From Clostridiales bacterium (GTDB taxonomy: Bacteria; Bacillota; Clostridia; Lachnospirales; Lachnospiraceae): DNA of 59,356 nucleotides. The notes under the pieces were generated by a model. That model was not told the origin of the DNA. It saw only the letters and a list, made by a program, of their open reading frames with translations, and did no database searches. Shown piece after piece: positions 26,211 to 35,698 of this stretch. Where the stretch lies: assembly GCA_012523775.1 (NCBI GenBank), contig JAAYTK010000053.1, positions 1-59,356 on the forward strand, given 5' to 3'. Within the stretch, counting starts at the first letter, position 1, and each line of letters starts with the position of its first letter. Made by a program: the position numbers and the translations under genes.

Positions 26211-26912
26211 ATGTATACATTTGAGAGTCGCGTTCGTTATACTGAGCTTAACCACTATAAAGCCATCATGGACCCTTCATCGATTATAAATTATTTTCAA
26301 GACTGCAGTACCTTTCAGTCAGAAGATCTGAACCTGGGCTTAGCTTATCTTGAAAAGAAAAAAAGAGTGTGGTTGCTGGCCAGTTGGAACCTTCATATTC
26401 TCAATCAGGTGTCTCTTGGGGACGAAATCACAGTAGGTACATGGCCTTATGCGTTCAAGGGATTTTACGGATACCGTAACTTTATAATGAAAGACCGCCA
26501 TCAGAGGGTTATGGCTGTTGCCGACTCAATATGGGTCTTTATGGATATAGAGAATAACCGCCCCACAAAAGTTCCCGAAGACAATTTGGGTTATATGCTG
26601 GAACTGCCATATCCTATGGAGCACATGGACAGAAAGATATCAATTCCCGATAACCTTGAAGAGCAGCCTTCGTTTCCGGTGGTAAAATCAAATATAGATT
26701 CGTATAATCATGTAAATAATGGGCAATACATTAAAATGGCAGAGGCTTATTTGCCGGATGATTTTATTGTTACCAAAATGCGTGTCGAATATAAAAAACA
26801 GGCGGTGCTTGGCGATATTATTTACCCTAAGGTTTCTCGTATTGACAACAAATACTGTATAGTATTAGACAGCGTAAATTCAAAACCATATGCAATAGTA
26901 GAATTCTCTTAA
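26211..26912 (+). CDS. acyl-ACP thioesterase
   Basis: A 233-residue double hot-dog thioesterase of the plant FatA/FatB-related bacterial family, releasing free fatty acids from acyl-ACP in the cytosol. The N-terminal half has RYTELNHYKAIMDPSSIINYFQDCS and the later SNIDSYNHVNNGQYIKMAEAYL carries the conserved Asn-His substrate motif. The start has AGGAAAGG nine bases upstream. Only 25 bases separate it from cvfB, so the two may be cotranscribed. Confidence 0.9.
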   Translation: MYTFESRVRYTELNHYKAIMDPSSIINYFQDCSTFQSEDLNLGLAYLEKKKRVWLLASWNLHILNQVSLGDEITVGTWPYAFKGFYGYRNFIMKDRHQRVMAVADSIWVFMDIENNRPTKVPEDNLGYMLELPYPMEHMDRKISIPDNLEEQPSFPVVKSNIDSYNHVNNGQYIKMAEAYLPDDFIVTKMRVEYKKQAVLGDIIYPKVSRIDNKYCIVLDSVNSKPYAIVEFS

Positions 26913-26937
26913 GAGTATTCATCAGAAAGGAATTAAA

Positions 26938-27783
26938 ATGATAGAATTAGGAAAATATCAGATATTAAAAGTATGCAAAAAGACGGATTTTGGGGTGTAT
27001 CTATGCGAACCGGGAACAGAAAACAGCAATAAGATTCTGCTTCCACTTAAGGAAGTACCTAAAGATACTAAGATTAATGATACACTGAATGTCTTTGTAT
27101 ATAAGGACTCTGAGGACAGGGAAATTGCCACTACATCGACCGTCCCTTTAACCATAGGCACCACAGCACTGCTTAGAGTGAAGGAAATTACCAAAATAGG
27201 TGCATTCTTAGAATGGGGTCTATTGAAGGATTTGCTTTTACCCTTTAAAGAACAGACTTATAAAATTAAGGAAGGGGATAATGTCCTGGTATCCCTGTAT
27301 GTTGATAAAAGTAATCGATTGTGTGCCACAATGAAGGTATATGATTATTTATTATCTGATTCGAATTATCAAAAGGACGATATGGTATCAGGATTTGTCT
27401 ATGATAAAATTGATGCCTTCGGTATCTTTGTGGCTGTAGATAATATTTACTCTGCCTTAATTCCAAACCATGAGATATTTTGCCCGATTCGGTTAGGCGA
27501 AACAATTCAGGCAAGAGTAACAAATATAAGGCCGGACGGAAAGCTTACCCTAAGCCTCAGAGACAAATCCTATGTCCAGATAGATTCCGATTCGGAAATG
27601 ATATTAAAGCTTCTTGAAGAAGAAGGCGGATTTTTACCATATCACGATAAATCAGATTCAGATGCCATTAAGAATAAATTCCGGATTAGTAAGAATGCAT
27701 TTAAGAGAGCCATAGGAAAATTATACAAAAACGGCACCATCACCATAGAGAATGATGGTATACGTTTGAAGAAGAATATATAA
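26938..27783 (+). CDS. cvfB: S1-type RNA-binding protein, CvfB family
   Basis: A 281-residue protein with tandem S1-like domains (about 1-65, 70-135, 145-215; the third contains GFVYDKIDAFGIFVAVDN) and a C-terminal winged-helix (about 225-281, FRISKNAFKRAIGKLYKNGTI). This layout matches CvfB/YitL, an RNA-binding regulator of virulence genes in Staphylococcus. Targets here are unknown. AAAGGA lies six bases upstream of the ATG. Confidence 0.92.
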   Translation: MIELGKYQILKVCKKTDFGVYLCEPGTENSNKILLPLKEVPKDTKINDTLNVFVYKDSEDREIATTSTVPLTIGTTALLRVKEITKIGAFLEWGLLKDLLLPFKEQTYKIKEGDNVLVSLYVDKSNRLCATMKVYDYLLSDSNYQKDDMVSGFVYDKIDAFGIFVAVDNIYSALIPNHEIFCPIRLGETIQARVTNIRPDGKLTLSLRDKSYVQIDSDSEMILKLLEEEGGFLPYHDKSDSDAIKNKFRISKNAFKRAIGKLYKNGTITIENDGIRLKKNI

Positions 27784-27808
27784 TAAGCTCTGCGGAGCTT
27801 ATTTTTTT
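27783..27808 (+). terminator. terminator of cvfB
   Basis: ATAAGCTC pairs with GAGCTTAT around TGCG, followed by seven T. It abuts the stop codon of the convergent yvyF gene. Confidence 0.85.
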
Positions 27809-28231
27809 CTATAGGTTTCTGTCTTGGTCAAGAAAACGCATTCTGGCACTATCCTTAGAATCTACACGCTTTGGCTGTGGCTTAGGCTCGGACTTATGGT
27901 ATAAATCCTTAAAGCCTCTGGCCAGCTTATCCTTACACTGCTTGCAGAAACGACCGGTTTTGATAGAAACACCGCATCCCTCGCAATCAATTCCAATCAT
28001 AGAATCTTCGGCAAATGACAGTCTCTCCTCACGTATCCACTGCTTAATCTGAGCCACACTAACATCGAATACCTCTGAAACTTCCTGAATATCCACCCTG
28101 GGATGGTCGTATACGTATTCCTTTACCTCTTCGAACTTTGCATCAAGAGCTCTGGCGCAGGTCGGACACAAAGGCGGACCCTGAATGTAGTTAAATAACT
28201 TTCCGCATCCTTTGCAATTTCTTACATCCAT
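27809..28231 (-). CDS. yvyF: YvyF-type flagellar operon protein
   Basis: A 140-residue protein with a zinc-ribbon start (CKGCG...CPTC), a MerR-like helix-turn-helix (VDIQEVSEVFDVSVAQIKQWIREERL) and a second ribbon (CEGCG...CKQC). It matches the flagellar operon family TIGR03826/YvyF, normally found between comFC and flgM. Here comFC is upstream as expected, but the following gene is convergent cvfB, so flgM-flgK-flgL are missing from this place. A small hairpin TATCCC/GGGATA lies in its leader. Confidence 0.9.
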   Translation of the reverse strand: MDVRNCKGCGKLFNYIQGPPLCPTCARALDAKFEEVKEYVYDHPRVDIQEVSEVFDVSVAQIKQWIREERLSFAEDSMIGIDCEGCGVSIKTGRFCKQCKDKLARGFKDLYHKSEPKPQPKRVDSKDSARMRFLDQDRNL

Positions 28232-28270
28232 ACTTATTCCTCCTTTTCATATCCCTTCGGGATATAATCC

Positions 28271-28993
28271 TTAGAATCCTTTTCCTATGCACAACGTAAT
28301 AAAATAGACTCGTTCAATTCCATTCTCCATTAATACGTTGGTACATGCCTCGATAGTGCTGCCTGTAGTATAAATGTCATCTATCAGCAAAATCCTCTTT
28401 AGCCCTTTTTTGTGATTTTTCATCTCTGTCTCATTAAACCTAAAGGCCTCCCGAAGATTTTTGAGTCTCTCCTTATCGCTTAACTGCTTCTGAGGTAATG
28501 TCTTTTTAGTTCTTATCAGCAAATTGGGCAGAACCGGTATGCCGAGCTCTTTTCCTATTCCTTTAGCCAATATTTCCGCTTGGTTATATCCTCTTTCACG
28601 ATATTTGCTCTTATGTATCGGCACCGGTACAAGAGCGTCCGGTTCCATCTTATATATAGCTTTAGAGTAATTTTCAATTACTTGTCCGATATAGTACCTG
28701 GCATATTCCTTCTTCATCCTATATTTGAAATCCGAAATGGATTTCATCATAACCGAATTATATACCCATAAGGAATATCCATATTCGAAGTGGTAATCCT
28801 TACGCTCACAATCACTACAGTATTCTTTTTGGTCCTGTTCTATAGGTTTACTGCACTTCTTACAGCGAGGTTCAGAAATGAAATTCAGTTTCTTTTCACA
28901 ACCAAAGCAAATTCTCCTGTCCTTAGGAACGACAATATCTGCACAGACAGGACATCTCACCGGATACAGTATGTCTAAAATGGCATGAAGCAA
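28271..28993 (-). CDS. comFC: ComFC-family phosphoribosyltransferase-like protein
   Basis: A 240-residue protein with N-terminal zinc cysteines (CPVC at 13-16, CFGC, CKKC, CSDC) and a C-terminal type I phosphoribosyltransferase domain with the PRPP loop LLIDDIYTTGST (about 204-215). ComFC is needed for uptake and processing of transforming DNA. No comFA helicase is next to it. It is probably cotranscribed with yvyF, 39 bases downstream. Confidence 0.93.
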   Translation of the reverse strand: MLHAILDILYPVRCPVCADIVVPKDRRICFGCEKKLNFISEPRCKKCSKPIEQDQKEYCSDCERKDYHFEYGYSLWVYNSVMMKSISDFKYRMKKEYARYYIGQVIENYSKAIYKMEPDALVPVPIHKSKYRERGYNQAEILAKGIGKELGIPVLPNLLIRTKKTLPQKQLSDKERLKNLREAFRFNETEMKNHKKGLKRILLIDDIYTTGSTIEACTNVLMENGIERVYFITLCIGKGF

Positions 28994-29008
28994 TGTTTAC
29001 TCCTTAAT

Positions 29009-29926
29009 CTATGAAAAAAGTTTATTAGGATAAATACCTTTATCAATCAGGTTTCTGATGGCTGCGATTACAGATTCCTTATCCTCTTTATAGGTTACAC
29101 CAAACCAACGGTCAGATGTTTCCAACACCTTTATCTTTGCTTTATTACTGTCTACCAAATCTCCCACAGCTGTAGGGAGAAGAAATTCTTTCTTAATATC
29201 CTCCGGTGAAAGCTTAGTTAAGAACTCTATAAAACCTATCTCCAAATCTTCAAATAAACTCGGTTTAAATCCCCACATGTTCATGGATACAATACTATTT
29301 AATTCAACATTTATGTCCTTACCGTCCTTGTCCTTCCCCTTAGCTATATTCCCTTCCTTTATAATACCGAACGTTTCATTAATATCCATAAGCCAACCCT
29401 CATTATCCGTTCTACAGATACCACGGGTAACGGCTCCGTTTTCACTAAGGGTGTTCCCCAGTATAAATCCCGCCATGCAATATATATTGGGATTTTGAGA
29501 CTTTGCATTAAGGAAGTTATATATTTTTCTGAAGGCCTCCTTACCATAAAAGTCATCAGCATTGATGACAGAAAAGGGTTCATTAACCACGTTCTTACAG
29601 CATAGAACGGCATGTCCCGTGCCCCAAGGTTTAATACGTCCTGCCTGAGGACTAAATCCTTCAGGTAATACATCCTGCTCCTGGAATACATACTCAACAT
29701 TTATATGCTTTTCAATACGTTTGCCTATAACATCCTTAAAATCCTTCTCTATATCCTTGCGTATTATGAAAACAACCTTATTAAAGCCTGCCTCGATGGC
29801 ATCATAAACAGAATAATCCATTATGATTTCGCCGTTTGGGCCTACAGGCTCCAGTTGCTTGATTCCTCCGTATCTACTCCCCATTCCTGCTGCCATGATA
29901 ACCAATGTTGTAAGTGACAATGCCAT
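29009..29926 (-). CDS. sugar-nucleotidyltransferase-like protein
   Basis: A 305-residue protein with the nucleotidyltransferase signature VIMAAGMGSRYGGIKQLEPVGPNGE near the N terminus and an INADDFYG metal site. It resembles NTP_transferase enzymes that activate sugar phosphates, but the substrate is not evident and it lacks the extra hexapeptide domain of GlmU. Start choice is uncertain: the ATG at 29926 is only two bases after GGAGG, while a TTG at 29920 is eight bases after it and may be the true start. Confidence 0.8.
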   Translation of the reverse strand: MALSLTTLVIMAAGMGSRYGGIKQLEPVGPNGEIIMDYSVYDAIEAGFNKVVFIIRKDIEKDFKDVIGKRIEKHINVEYVFQEQDVLPEGFSPQAGRIKPWGTGHAVLCCKNVVNEPFSVINADDFYGKEAFRKIYNFLNAKSQNPNIYCMAGFILGNTLSENGAVTRGICRTDNEGWLMDINETFGIIKEGNIAKGKDKDGKDINVELNSIVSMNMWGFKPSLFEDLEIGFIEFLTKLSPEDIKKEFLLPTAVGDLVDSNKAKIKVLETSDRWFGVTYKEDKESVIAAIRNLIDKGIYPNKLFS

Positions 29927-29991
29927 AACCTCCAATTTTTACTCTTATTAAAATATTATAAACCATTTACCATTATATTGCACTACATAAT

Positions 29992-32211
29992 TTATCGTAC
30001 CATATCTTTAATCTGTTCACTGAGCCGGCTATAGCGGCTCTGTTCGCTTTTATTATCTATCATATACTTTACCATTGTATCACTTCCGACTATGACAACA
30101 CAGCTTTTTGCTCTGGTAACCGCCGTATAAAGCAGATTCCTATTAAATAGTAATCTTGGTCCGTCCAGTATCGGCAAAATAATCGCCGGATATTCGCTGC
30201 CTTGTGATTTATGAATAGTAACAGCATATGCAAGCTCCAGCTCATCCAATTGGCTAAAGCTATAGTCCACAAGCCTGTTATCATCAAATTCCACCAATAA
30301 ATGTTCTGAAAACAAATTGATTTCTTTTATAATTCCCGCATCACCGTTAAATACACCGGTGCCGGTTTGTGTGGTAATGCCAAAGTCGCTCTTTATCTCC
30401 CATGCCAGCTGATAATTATTCTTAATCTGCATGACCTTATCACCTTCACGAAAGATACTCTGATGGCATTCTTTTTCTCTTTTACTCTTTGACGGTGGAT
30501 TAAGAGCCGCCTGAAGCGCCTTATTAAGCCTTTCTACTCCTAATTCACCCTTTCTCATCGGTGTCAAAACCTGTATTTCAAACGGAGTAGCCTTTACGTA
30601 ATTCGGGAGCTTGTTCTTAATCAGATTTATCATTACGGCTATTATTACATCCGCTTCATTTCGTTTTAGCATAAAAAAATCCATGCTCTTATTATCAAGA
30701 TTAATTTGCTCTCCGGCATTTATTTTATGGGCATTAACGATAATATCGCTACCGACAGCCTGACGATATATTTTCGTCAGCATCACAACATTGAAGCAAT
30801 GTGAATTGATAATATCCTTTAGAACATTTCCCGGACCTACACTGGGAAGCTGGTTCACATCCCCAACTAAAATCAGTCTCGTACCGACTGAAATCGCCTT
30901 TAATAGTGCATTCATCAATCCTATGTCCACCATAGACATTTCATCTATTATAATTATATCCGTTTCCAGAGGATTAGTCTCATTTCTCTCAAAGGTATAG
31001 TTATTTCCATCTCCCTGTGTTAATTTGCTTAACTCCAGCATCCTGTGAATGGTCCTTGCCTCATAACCGGTGGTCTCACTCATCCTTTTTGCTGCCCTGC
31101 CGGTAGGAGCCGCAAGCAATATATCCAGCCCTTCGGATTCAAACAGCTTAATTATTGTATTAATCGTAGTCGTTTTTCCTGTTCCCGGTCCTCCGGTTAT
31201 AATCAGTAATCCGTTATATACCGCCTCCTTTACAGCGGTTCTTTGCTGGTCATCCAATATAGTGCCCGTAAGCTTTTCTATCTGGGCAATTTTATTATTA
31301 AGGCTTTCTCTGTCATAATCATAACTGATGTTTAAATCATGAAGCCTTCTGGCTATATTCAGCTCCATATAATAAAATACCGATGCATAAATCGGTCTCT
31401 CGTCATTGTCATCAACTATAACTATTTTCTTTTCTATGCTCAAGGTGGTAATTTGACGTTTAATTGATTCAGTATCGGCTAACAACAGTTCCCCGGCTTT
31501 GACTATAAGCTCGTTTTCGGGAAGATATACATGTCCTTCCCCATTAGCCTGCATAAGCACATAGAGTATTCCTGCCTTAATCCTAAAATCAGAATTAAGA
31601 GGAATTCCTACTCTTTGAGCTATCTCATCCGCAGTTTTAAAACCGATACCGCTAATATCCTCAGCCAAACGATATGGATTTTCTTTAATCACATTATACA
31701 TTCCGGATTTATATTCCTGAAATATCTTTACAGCCAAATTACCTGTAATATTATATTTCTGGAGAAACATCATGGCATTTCTCATGTCTCTTTTATCTTC
31801 AAACTGACGGTATATTTCAATAGCCATTCGTTCGCTTATTCCCTTTACCTCAGCAAGCCTGTTCGGCTCTTCAACTATTACCCGAAAGGTATTTTCTCCA
31901 AACTTCTTAACTATTCTGGAGGCCAAGGCTTTTCCGATTCCCTTTATGGCACCTGAGCTTAAATAAACCTCCATAGAGTATGTGTCCTCAGGCTCTTTAA
32001 TTTCATATTCCTCCAATAGAAACTGTTCTCCATATACCGGATGATGTGTAAAGCTCCCTGTTGCCTGGATGAATTCCCCCTCATTTATTACAGTAAGGTA
32101 TCCTACACAGGTGAACTCGTCTTCGTCATAAACTATACTAAAAACAGTATACCCATTCTCATCATTACGAAAAACAATCTTATCTACATATCCCTCAATT
32201 TTATCTGTCAA
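29992..32211 (-). CDS. recD2: RecD2-type ATP-dependent DNA helicase
   Basis: A 739-residue superfamily 1 helicase. The N-terminal region (about 1-200) with helix-hairpin-helix segments distinguishes stand-alone RecD2 from RecBCD RecD. Walker A GGPGTGKTT is at 340-348, Walker B IIIDEMSMVD, and the C-terminal AVTIHKSQGSEY marks motif V/VI. RecD2 acts in mismatch repair and fork maintenance. The start is TTG with GGAGG eight bases upstream. A strong terminator precedes it, so it has its own promoter. Confidence 0.94.
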   Translation of the reverse strand: MTDKIEGYVDKIVFRNDENGYTVFSIVYDEDEFTCVGYLTVINEGEFIQATGSFTHHPVYGEQFLLEEYEIKEPEDTYSMEVYLSSGAIKGIGKALASRIVKKFGENTFRVIVEEPNRLAEVKGISERMAIEIYRQFEDKRDMRNAMMFLQKYNITGNLAVKIFQEYKSGMYNVIKENPYRLAEDISGIGFKTADEIAQRVGIPLNSDFRIKAGILYVLMQANGEGHVYLPENELIVKAGELLLADTESIKRQITTLSIEKKIVIVDDNDERPIYASVFYYMELNIARRLHDLNISYDYDRESLNNKIAQIEKLTGTILDDQQRTAVKEAVYNGLLIITGGPGTGKTTTINTIIKLFESEGLDILLAAPTGRAAKRMSETTGYEARTIHRMLELSKLTQGDGNNYTFERNETNPLETDIIIIDEMSMVDIGLMNALLKAISVGTRLILVGDVNQLPSVGPGNVLKDIINSHCFNVVMLTKIYRQAVGSDIIVNAHKINAGEQINLDNKSMDFFMLKRNEADVIIAVMINLIKNKLPNYVKATPFEIQVLTPMRKGELGVERLNKALQAALNPPSKSKREKECHQSIFREGDKVMQIKNNYQLAWEIKSDFGITTQTGTGVFNGDAGIIKEINLFSEHLLVEFDDNRLVDYSFSQLDELELAYAVTIHKSQGSEYPAIILPILDGPRLLFNRNLLYTAVTRAKSCVVIVGSDTMVKYMIDNKSEQSRYSRLSEQIKDMVR

Positions 32212-32241
32212 ATCAGCTACCTCCCTCCCTCGATGTCATGG

Positions 32242-32294
32242 AAAAAATGTCATTTCAAACTACAGCCCATTTGGGTTTTGTTTAAAATGACATT
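32242..32294 (-). terminator. terminator of the mbl-flagellar rod operon
   Basis: On the minus strand AATGTCATTTTAAAC pairs with GTTTGAAATGACATT (one G-U) with an inner CCA/TGG hairpin, then six T. Confidence 0.88.
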
Positions 32295-32321
32295 GTAAGA
32301 GTCTAAGTATTATGTATTTCC

Positions 32322-32666
32322 TTATTCCTGTGTTCCTATACCATTTCTTTTCATGGACTCATACAGCATCTGTGCCAATCCAAGTCCCTGGTTTTCAGTG
32401 GCACTTTTGGCATACTCCTGATAAAGCATGTCACCGAAGTTCTCCAGATAAGGATTCTTCCTGTCCTCGTACGGTATGGTCTTTTCCATACTCTTCATGA
32501 CCTGCTCAAGCATATATGCTTCAAAGCCTTTGCAGACCTCCATCAATTCCTCATCTGTGGCAGGCCTACTCTTTAATTTCTCCTCGAGCAATTTCTCCTT
32601 TGATCTGTCCACAGCCATAGACTGTGCCAAATTATACTGCGATCCCGACTCTATATTAATACTCAT
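32322..32666 (-). CDS. flagellar rod-binding protein (FlgJ N-terminal type)
   Basis: A 114-residue protein matching the rod-binding domain of FlgJ: EEELMEVCKGFEAYMLEQVMKSME and GDMLYQEYAKSATENQGLGLAQMLYESM. It lacks the muramidase domain found in proteobacterial FlgJ, as is usual in Firmicutes, so a separate hydrolase must open the wall for rod growth. It ends the mbl-flhO-flhP operon. Confidence 0.9.
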   Translation of the reverse strand: MSINIESGSQYNLAQSMAVDRSKEKLLEEKLKSRPATDEELMEVCKGFEAYMLEQVMKSMEKTIPYEDRKNPYLENFGDMLYQEYAKSATENQGLGLAQMLYESMKRNGIGTQE

Positions 32667-32683
32667 TGCTTAGCTTCTCTCCC

Positions 32684-33496
32684 TTATCTTAAATTATTCG
32701 CCTGCTGAAGCATCTGATCGGCTGCAGTTATAATCTTGGAATTCATTTCATACGCTCTCTGTGCAACGATCAGATTAACAATTTCGTCAACTGCCTGTAC
32801 ATTAGAGCCCTCTAAATATCCCTGTCTTATCTTACTTCTTTTCAACATGAAATCATCATATTCCATCCTGGGCATTCCGGATGCCTCTGTCTCCTTAAGT
32901 AAGCTGCCGGAGGTCTTCTCCAGACCGGCAGGGTTATTGAATTGAGCCAAACCTATTGTTATACCTATTGGTATCAAAACATTGTTTTCATCCGGATAAG
33001 ACAACTCGCCATATTCATTTATTTTAATTTTGGACGGATTATAAGCTTCGTCAATTACAATGGCTGATCCCGAGGTATCAAGAAGTGGATTTCCGTCCGA
33101 ATCAGCTATTGTCAAGCCTTCTATCCCATTAGCCAAACCGAAAGAACCGTTTCTGGTATAGCCAATATCTCCACCCGGGGTTCTAACCATAAAGAACCCG
33201 TCCCCATCTATGGCAAAGTCATAATCATTGTCGGTCTGAAGTAATGTTCCCTGAGTATAAAGAGAGGTTATTGCAGAATTTCTTACCCCAAGCCCCACCT
33301 GAATTCCTGTAGGCTTTGGTTCTCCGTTATTGTCATAAGAGTTTTCCTGTATGGTCTGATACAGTAATGATTTGAACTCTGCTGTTTCCTTCTTATATCC
33401 TGTTGTATTAATATTTGCCAGATTGTTTGAAATAGTATCTACGTTTGACTGTTGAGCTGTCATACCGGACGCTGCCGTCCATAAGGATCTCATCAT
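32684..33496 (-). CDS. flhP: flagellar basal-body rod protein (FlhP/FlgG type)
   Basis: A 270-residue rod protein: the N-terminal flagellar signature RSLWTAASGMTAQQSNVDTISNNLANINTTGYK and the C-terminal EIVNLIVAQRAYEMNSKIITAADQML helix that coils with it in the assembled rod. Length fits FlgG. The position after flhO and mbl matches B. subtilis flhP. ATG at 33496 has GGAGG eight bases upstream; the upstream TTG contains this site and is rejected. Confidence 0.92.
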   Translation of the reverse strand: MMRSLWTAASGMTAQQSNVDTISNNLANINTTGYKKETAEFKSLLYQTIQENSYDNNGEPKPTGIQVGLGVRNSAITSLYTQGTLLQTDNDYDFAIDGDGFFMVRTPGGDIGYTRNGSFGLANGIEGLTIADSDGNPLLDTSGSAIVIDEAYNPSKIKINEYGELSYPDENNVLIPIGITIGLAQFNNPAGLEKTSGSLLKETEASGMPRMEYDDFMLKRSKIRQGYLEGSNVQAVDEIVNLIVAQRAYEMNSKIITAADQMLQQANNLR

Positions 33497-33532
33497 ATCA
33501 TTTTCCTCCAATCATGTCCACCTTAAGCATAA

Positions 33533-34306
33533 TTACACTTTGCCGACAGAATTAGCCGCCAACTCCAGTGTCTGATCAATCGATTGAATTACCTTCTGGT
33601 TAGCCTCATATGCCCTTGTAACTGCAATCATCTCGACCATTTCTGATACAACATTTACATTGGACTGCTCTGTATAGCCTTGAATTATGCTGGCTGTGGA
33701 TGGTATTACTGTTGCACCCTCTACGGTTTCAAACATCGTATCACCCGATTTAATCAGATAATTATAGTCCTCAAAATCTGCTATCAGGAGAGTGTCTATA
33801 TAATTCCCATCTGCATAAATCCCTCCGGTTGCATCCACAACCACATCTACAGCATCAACAGGAATAATAACCTCTCCGCTCTCTCCCATCAGGTGATTCC
33901 CATCAGTATCCACGATATGACCATCCCTTGTCATAGTAAAAGAACCGTTACGTGTATATTTTATATCGGTATTTCCGGCTCTGTCCGTAACAGACATTGT
34001 GAAAAATCCCTTTCCCTCCAATGCCAAATGATAGGCATTGCCTGTCTGTCTTAAGGAGCCTTGTAAATGGTTAGTATAGGTCTCGCCTAGCTTAACACCC
34101 AGGCTCATCCTGCCGATAGGTCTGTCATTGTAGGCTTCAGAATCATCTCGAATCTTAATGGTTAATACATCGTCAAATGCCTGGTTAGTTACATTTTCCT
34201 CTTTATATCCTACCGTTGCCGCGTTAGCCAGGTTATTGGCAATAATGTCCAGCCTCTTTTGTTCATTAGCCATTCCGGTATATGCAGTATATAGCCCTCT
34301 TACCAT
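33533..34306 (-). CDS. flhO: flagellar basal-body rod protein (FlhO/FlgF type)
   Basis: A 257-residue paralogue of the following gene. The N-terminal RGLYTAYTGMANEQKRLDIIANNLANAATVGYKEE and C-terminal EMVEMIAVTRAYEANQKVIQSIDQTL helices are the rod/hook signatures. It is 26 bases downstream of mbl. Together with flhP it builds the rod through the peptidoglycan. In B. subtilis both are required for swimming. Confidence 0.92.
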   Translation of the reverse strand: MVRGLYTAYTGMANEQKRLDIIANNLANAATVGYKEENVTNQAFDDVLTIKIRDDSEAYNDRPIGRMSLGVKLGETYTNHLQGSLRQTGNAYHLALEGKGFFTMSVTDRAGNTDIKYTRNGSFTMTRDGHIVDTDGNHLMGESGEVIIPVDAVDVVVDATGGIYADGNYIDTLLIADFEDYNYLIKSGDTMFETVEGATVIPSTASIIQGYTEQSNVNVVSEMVEMIAVTRAYEANQKVIQSIDQTLELAANSVGKV

Positions 34307-34332
34307 TTGTACCAGCTCCTTTGTCTATAGAA

Positions 34333-35322
34333 CTAATCTCTTCTTCCACTTAAAAATTCAACGAATTTTCCTGTACCTATAGCAACTGCGGTCATTGGAT
34401 CCTCAGAGGTCATGGTTGTAATTCCTGTTTTCTCCTGAATAAGCTCTTCCAGTCCATATAACAGGCATCCTCCACCGGTCAGTACAATACCCCTGTCTGC
34501 TATATCCGCAGCCAACTCCGGAGGTGTCTTTTCAAGTACACTGTGAACCGCCTCAACTATCTGTGCCGTTGTCTCTCTTAAAGCCTCTTCGGTCTCCTCA
34601 GAGGTTACGGCTATGGTCTTCGGAAGTCCTGTGACCAGATTCCTTCCTCTAACCTCCATAGATACCGATTCGGGTCTGCGGTATGCAGAGCCTATCTTTA
34701 TCTTAATATCCTCTGAAGTTCTTTCTCCGATTAGAAGATTATGCTTCTTTCGCATGTATCTGACGATTGCATCGTCAAAATCGTCACCTGCTATTTTAAC
34801 AGATGTACTTACCACTGTGCCTCCCAGGGAGATTACGGCAATATCAGTAGTGCCGCCACCAACATCCACAATCATATTGCCACAGGGTCTTGATATATCG
34901 ATACCCGCTCCAATCGCAGCAGCAATGGGCTCTTCAATAATTGTCACTTCCCTGGCACCCGCCTGATAAGTAGCATCCTCTACGGCCTTCTTCTCGACCT
35001 CAGTTACCCCGCTTGGTACACAGACACTGATTCTGGGTTTTCTAAACCTTTGCTTACCTACTGCCTTTTGAATAAAATATTTGAGCATTTTCTCTGTAAC
35101 CGTATAGTCAGATATAACACCCTGTCTTAGAGGTCTTACAGCGACTATATTACCCGGTGTTCTTCCGAGCATTAATCTGGCTTCTTCACCAATTGCTTTA
35201 ATCTTATTAGTATCCCTGTCAAAAGCTACTACTGAAGGCTCTTTAAGCACTACTCCCTTTCCCTTTATATAAACTAATACACTTGCCGTACCTAAATCAA
35301 TTCCGATATCGGTGCCCAACAT
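34333..35322 (-). CDS. mbl: MreB-like cell-shape actin (Mbl)
   Basis: A 329-residue bacterial actin that guides sidewall peptidoglycan synthesis. Signatures: IGIDLGTASVLVYIKGKGVVLKEPSVVA at the N terminus (phosphate 1), PSGVTEVEKKAVEDA, IVDVGGGTTDIAVISLGG (phosphate 2), and VLTGGGCLLYGLEELI. Linkage to flhO-flhP identifies it as the Mbl orthologue rather than MreB, which normally sits with mreCD. AGGAG lies upstream of the ATG. Confidence 0.93.
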   Translation of the reverse strand: MLGTDIGIDLGTASVLVYIKGKGVVLKEPSVVAFDRDTNKIKAIGEEARLMLGRTPGNIVAVRPLRQGVISDYTVTEKMLKYFIQKAVGKQRFRKPRISVCVPSGVTEVEKKAVEDATYQAGAREVTIIEEPIAAAIGAGIDISRPCGNMIVDVGGGTTDIAVISLGGTVVSTSVKIAGDDFDDAIVRYMRKKHNLLIGERTSEDIKIKIGSAYRRPESVSMEVRGRNLVTGLPKTIAVTSEETEEALRETTAQIVEAVHSVLEKTPPELAADIADRGIVLTGGGCLLYGLEELIQEKTGITTMTSEDPMTAVAIGTGKFVEFLSGRRD

Positions 35323-35629
35323 AATGAAACTCCTTTCCTATCCAGTAAATTACGATTCAATTATATATAATTATATAATTTATTTTTATCATCGTATTTA
35401 TAAGTATTATCCCATTATCTTCTAATATTTTTTTCCAATATTGGTCAACTTAAACATACTTTAGACAAGCTTTTTCTACTCTTATGATATTATATCTTAT
35501 TTTCCTGTTTTTTCAAAGGTTATTTTCAAAACTTCACTATAACTTAAGAATCAATCTTAAAGTTCATACAATATATTTATCGGAAGGTTTGGCTAACTAT
35601 TTTAGTTTTACACGTTTATGCCGTACTAC

Positions 35630-35667
35630 TAAAACGAGACAGAAAGTGTATTCACTTTCTGTCTCGT
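35630..35667 (-). terminator. terminator of the str operon after tuf
   Basis: A 15-bp perfect stem ACGAGACAGAAAGTG/CACTTTCTGTCTCGT with a 4-base loop, then TTTT on the minus strand. The rest of the 376-base gap between mbl and tuf (35323-35698) is AT-rich with no feature I can support. Confidence 0.9.
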
Positions 35668-35698
35668 ATATTCTTTACAGTTATAAATCTGTTTACTG

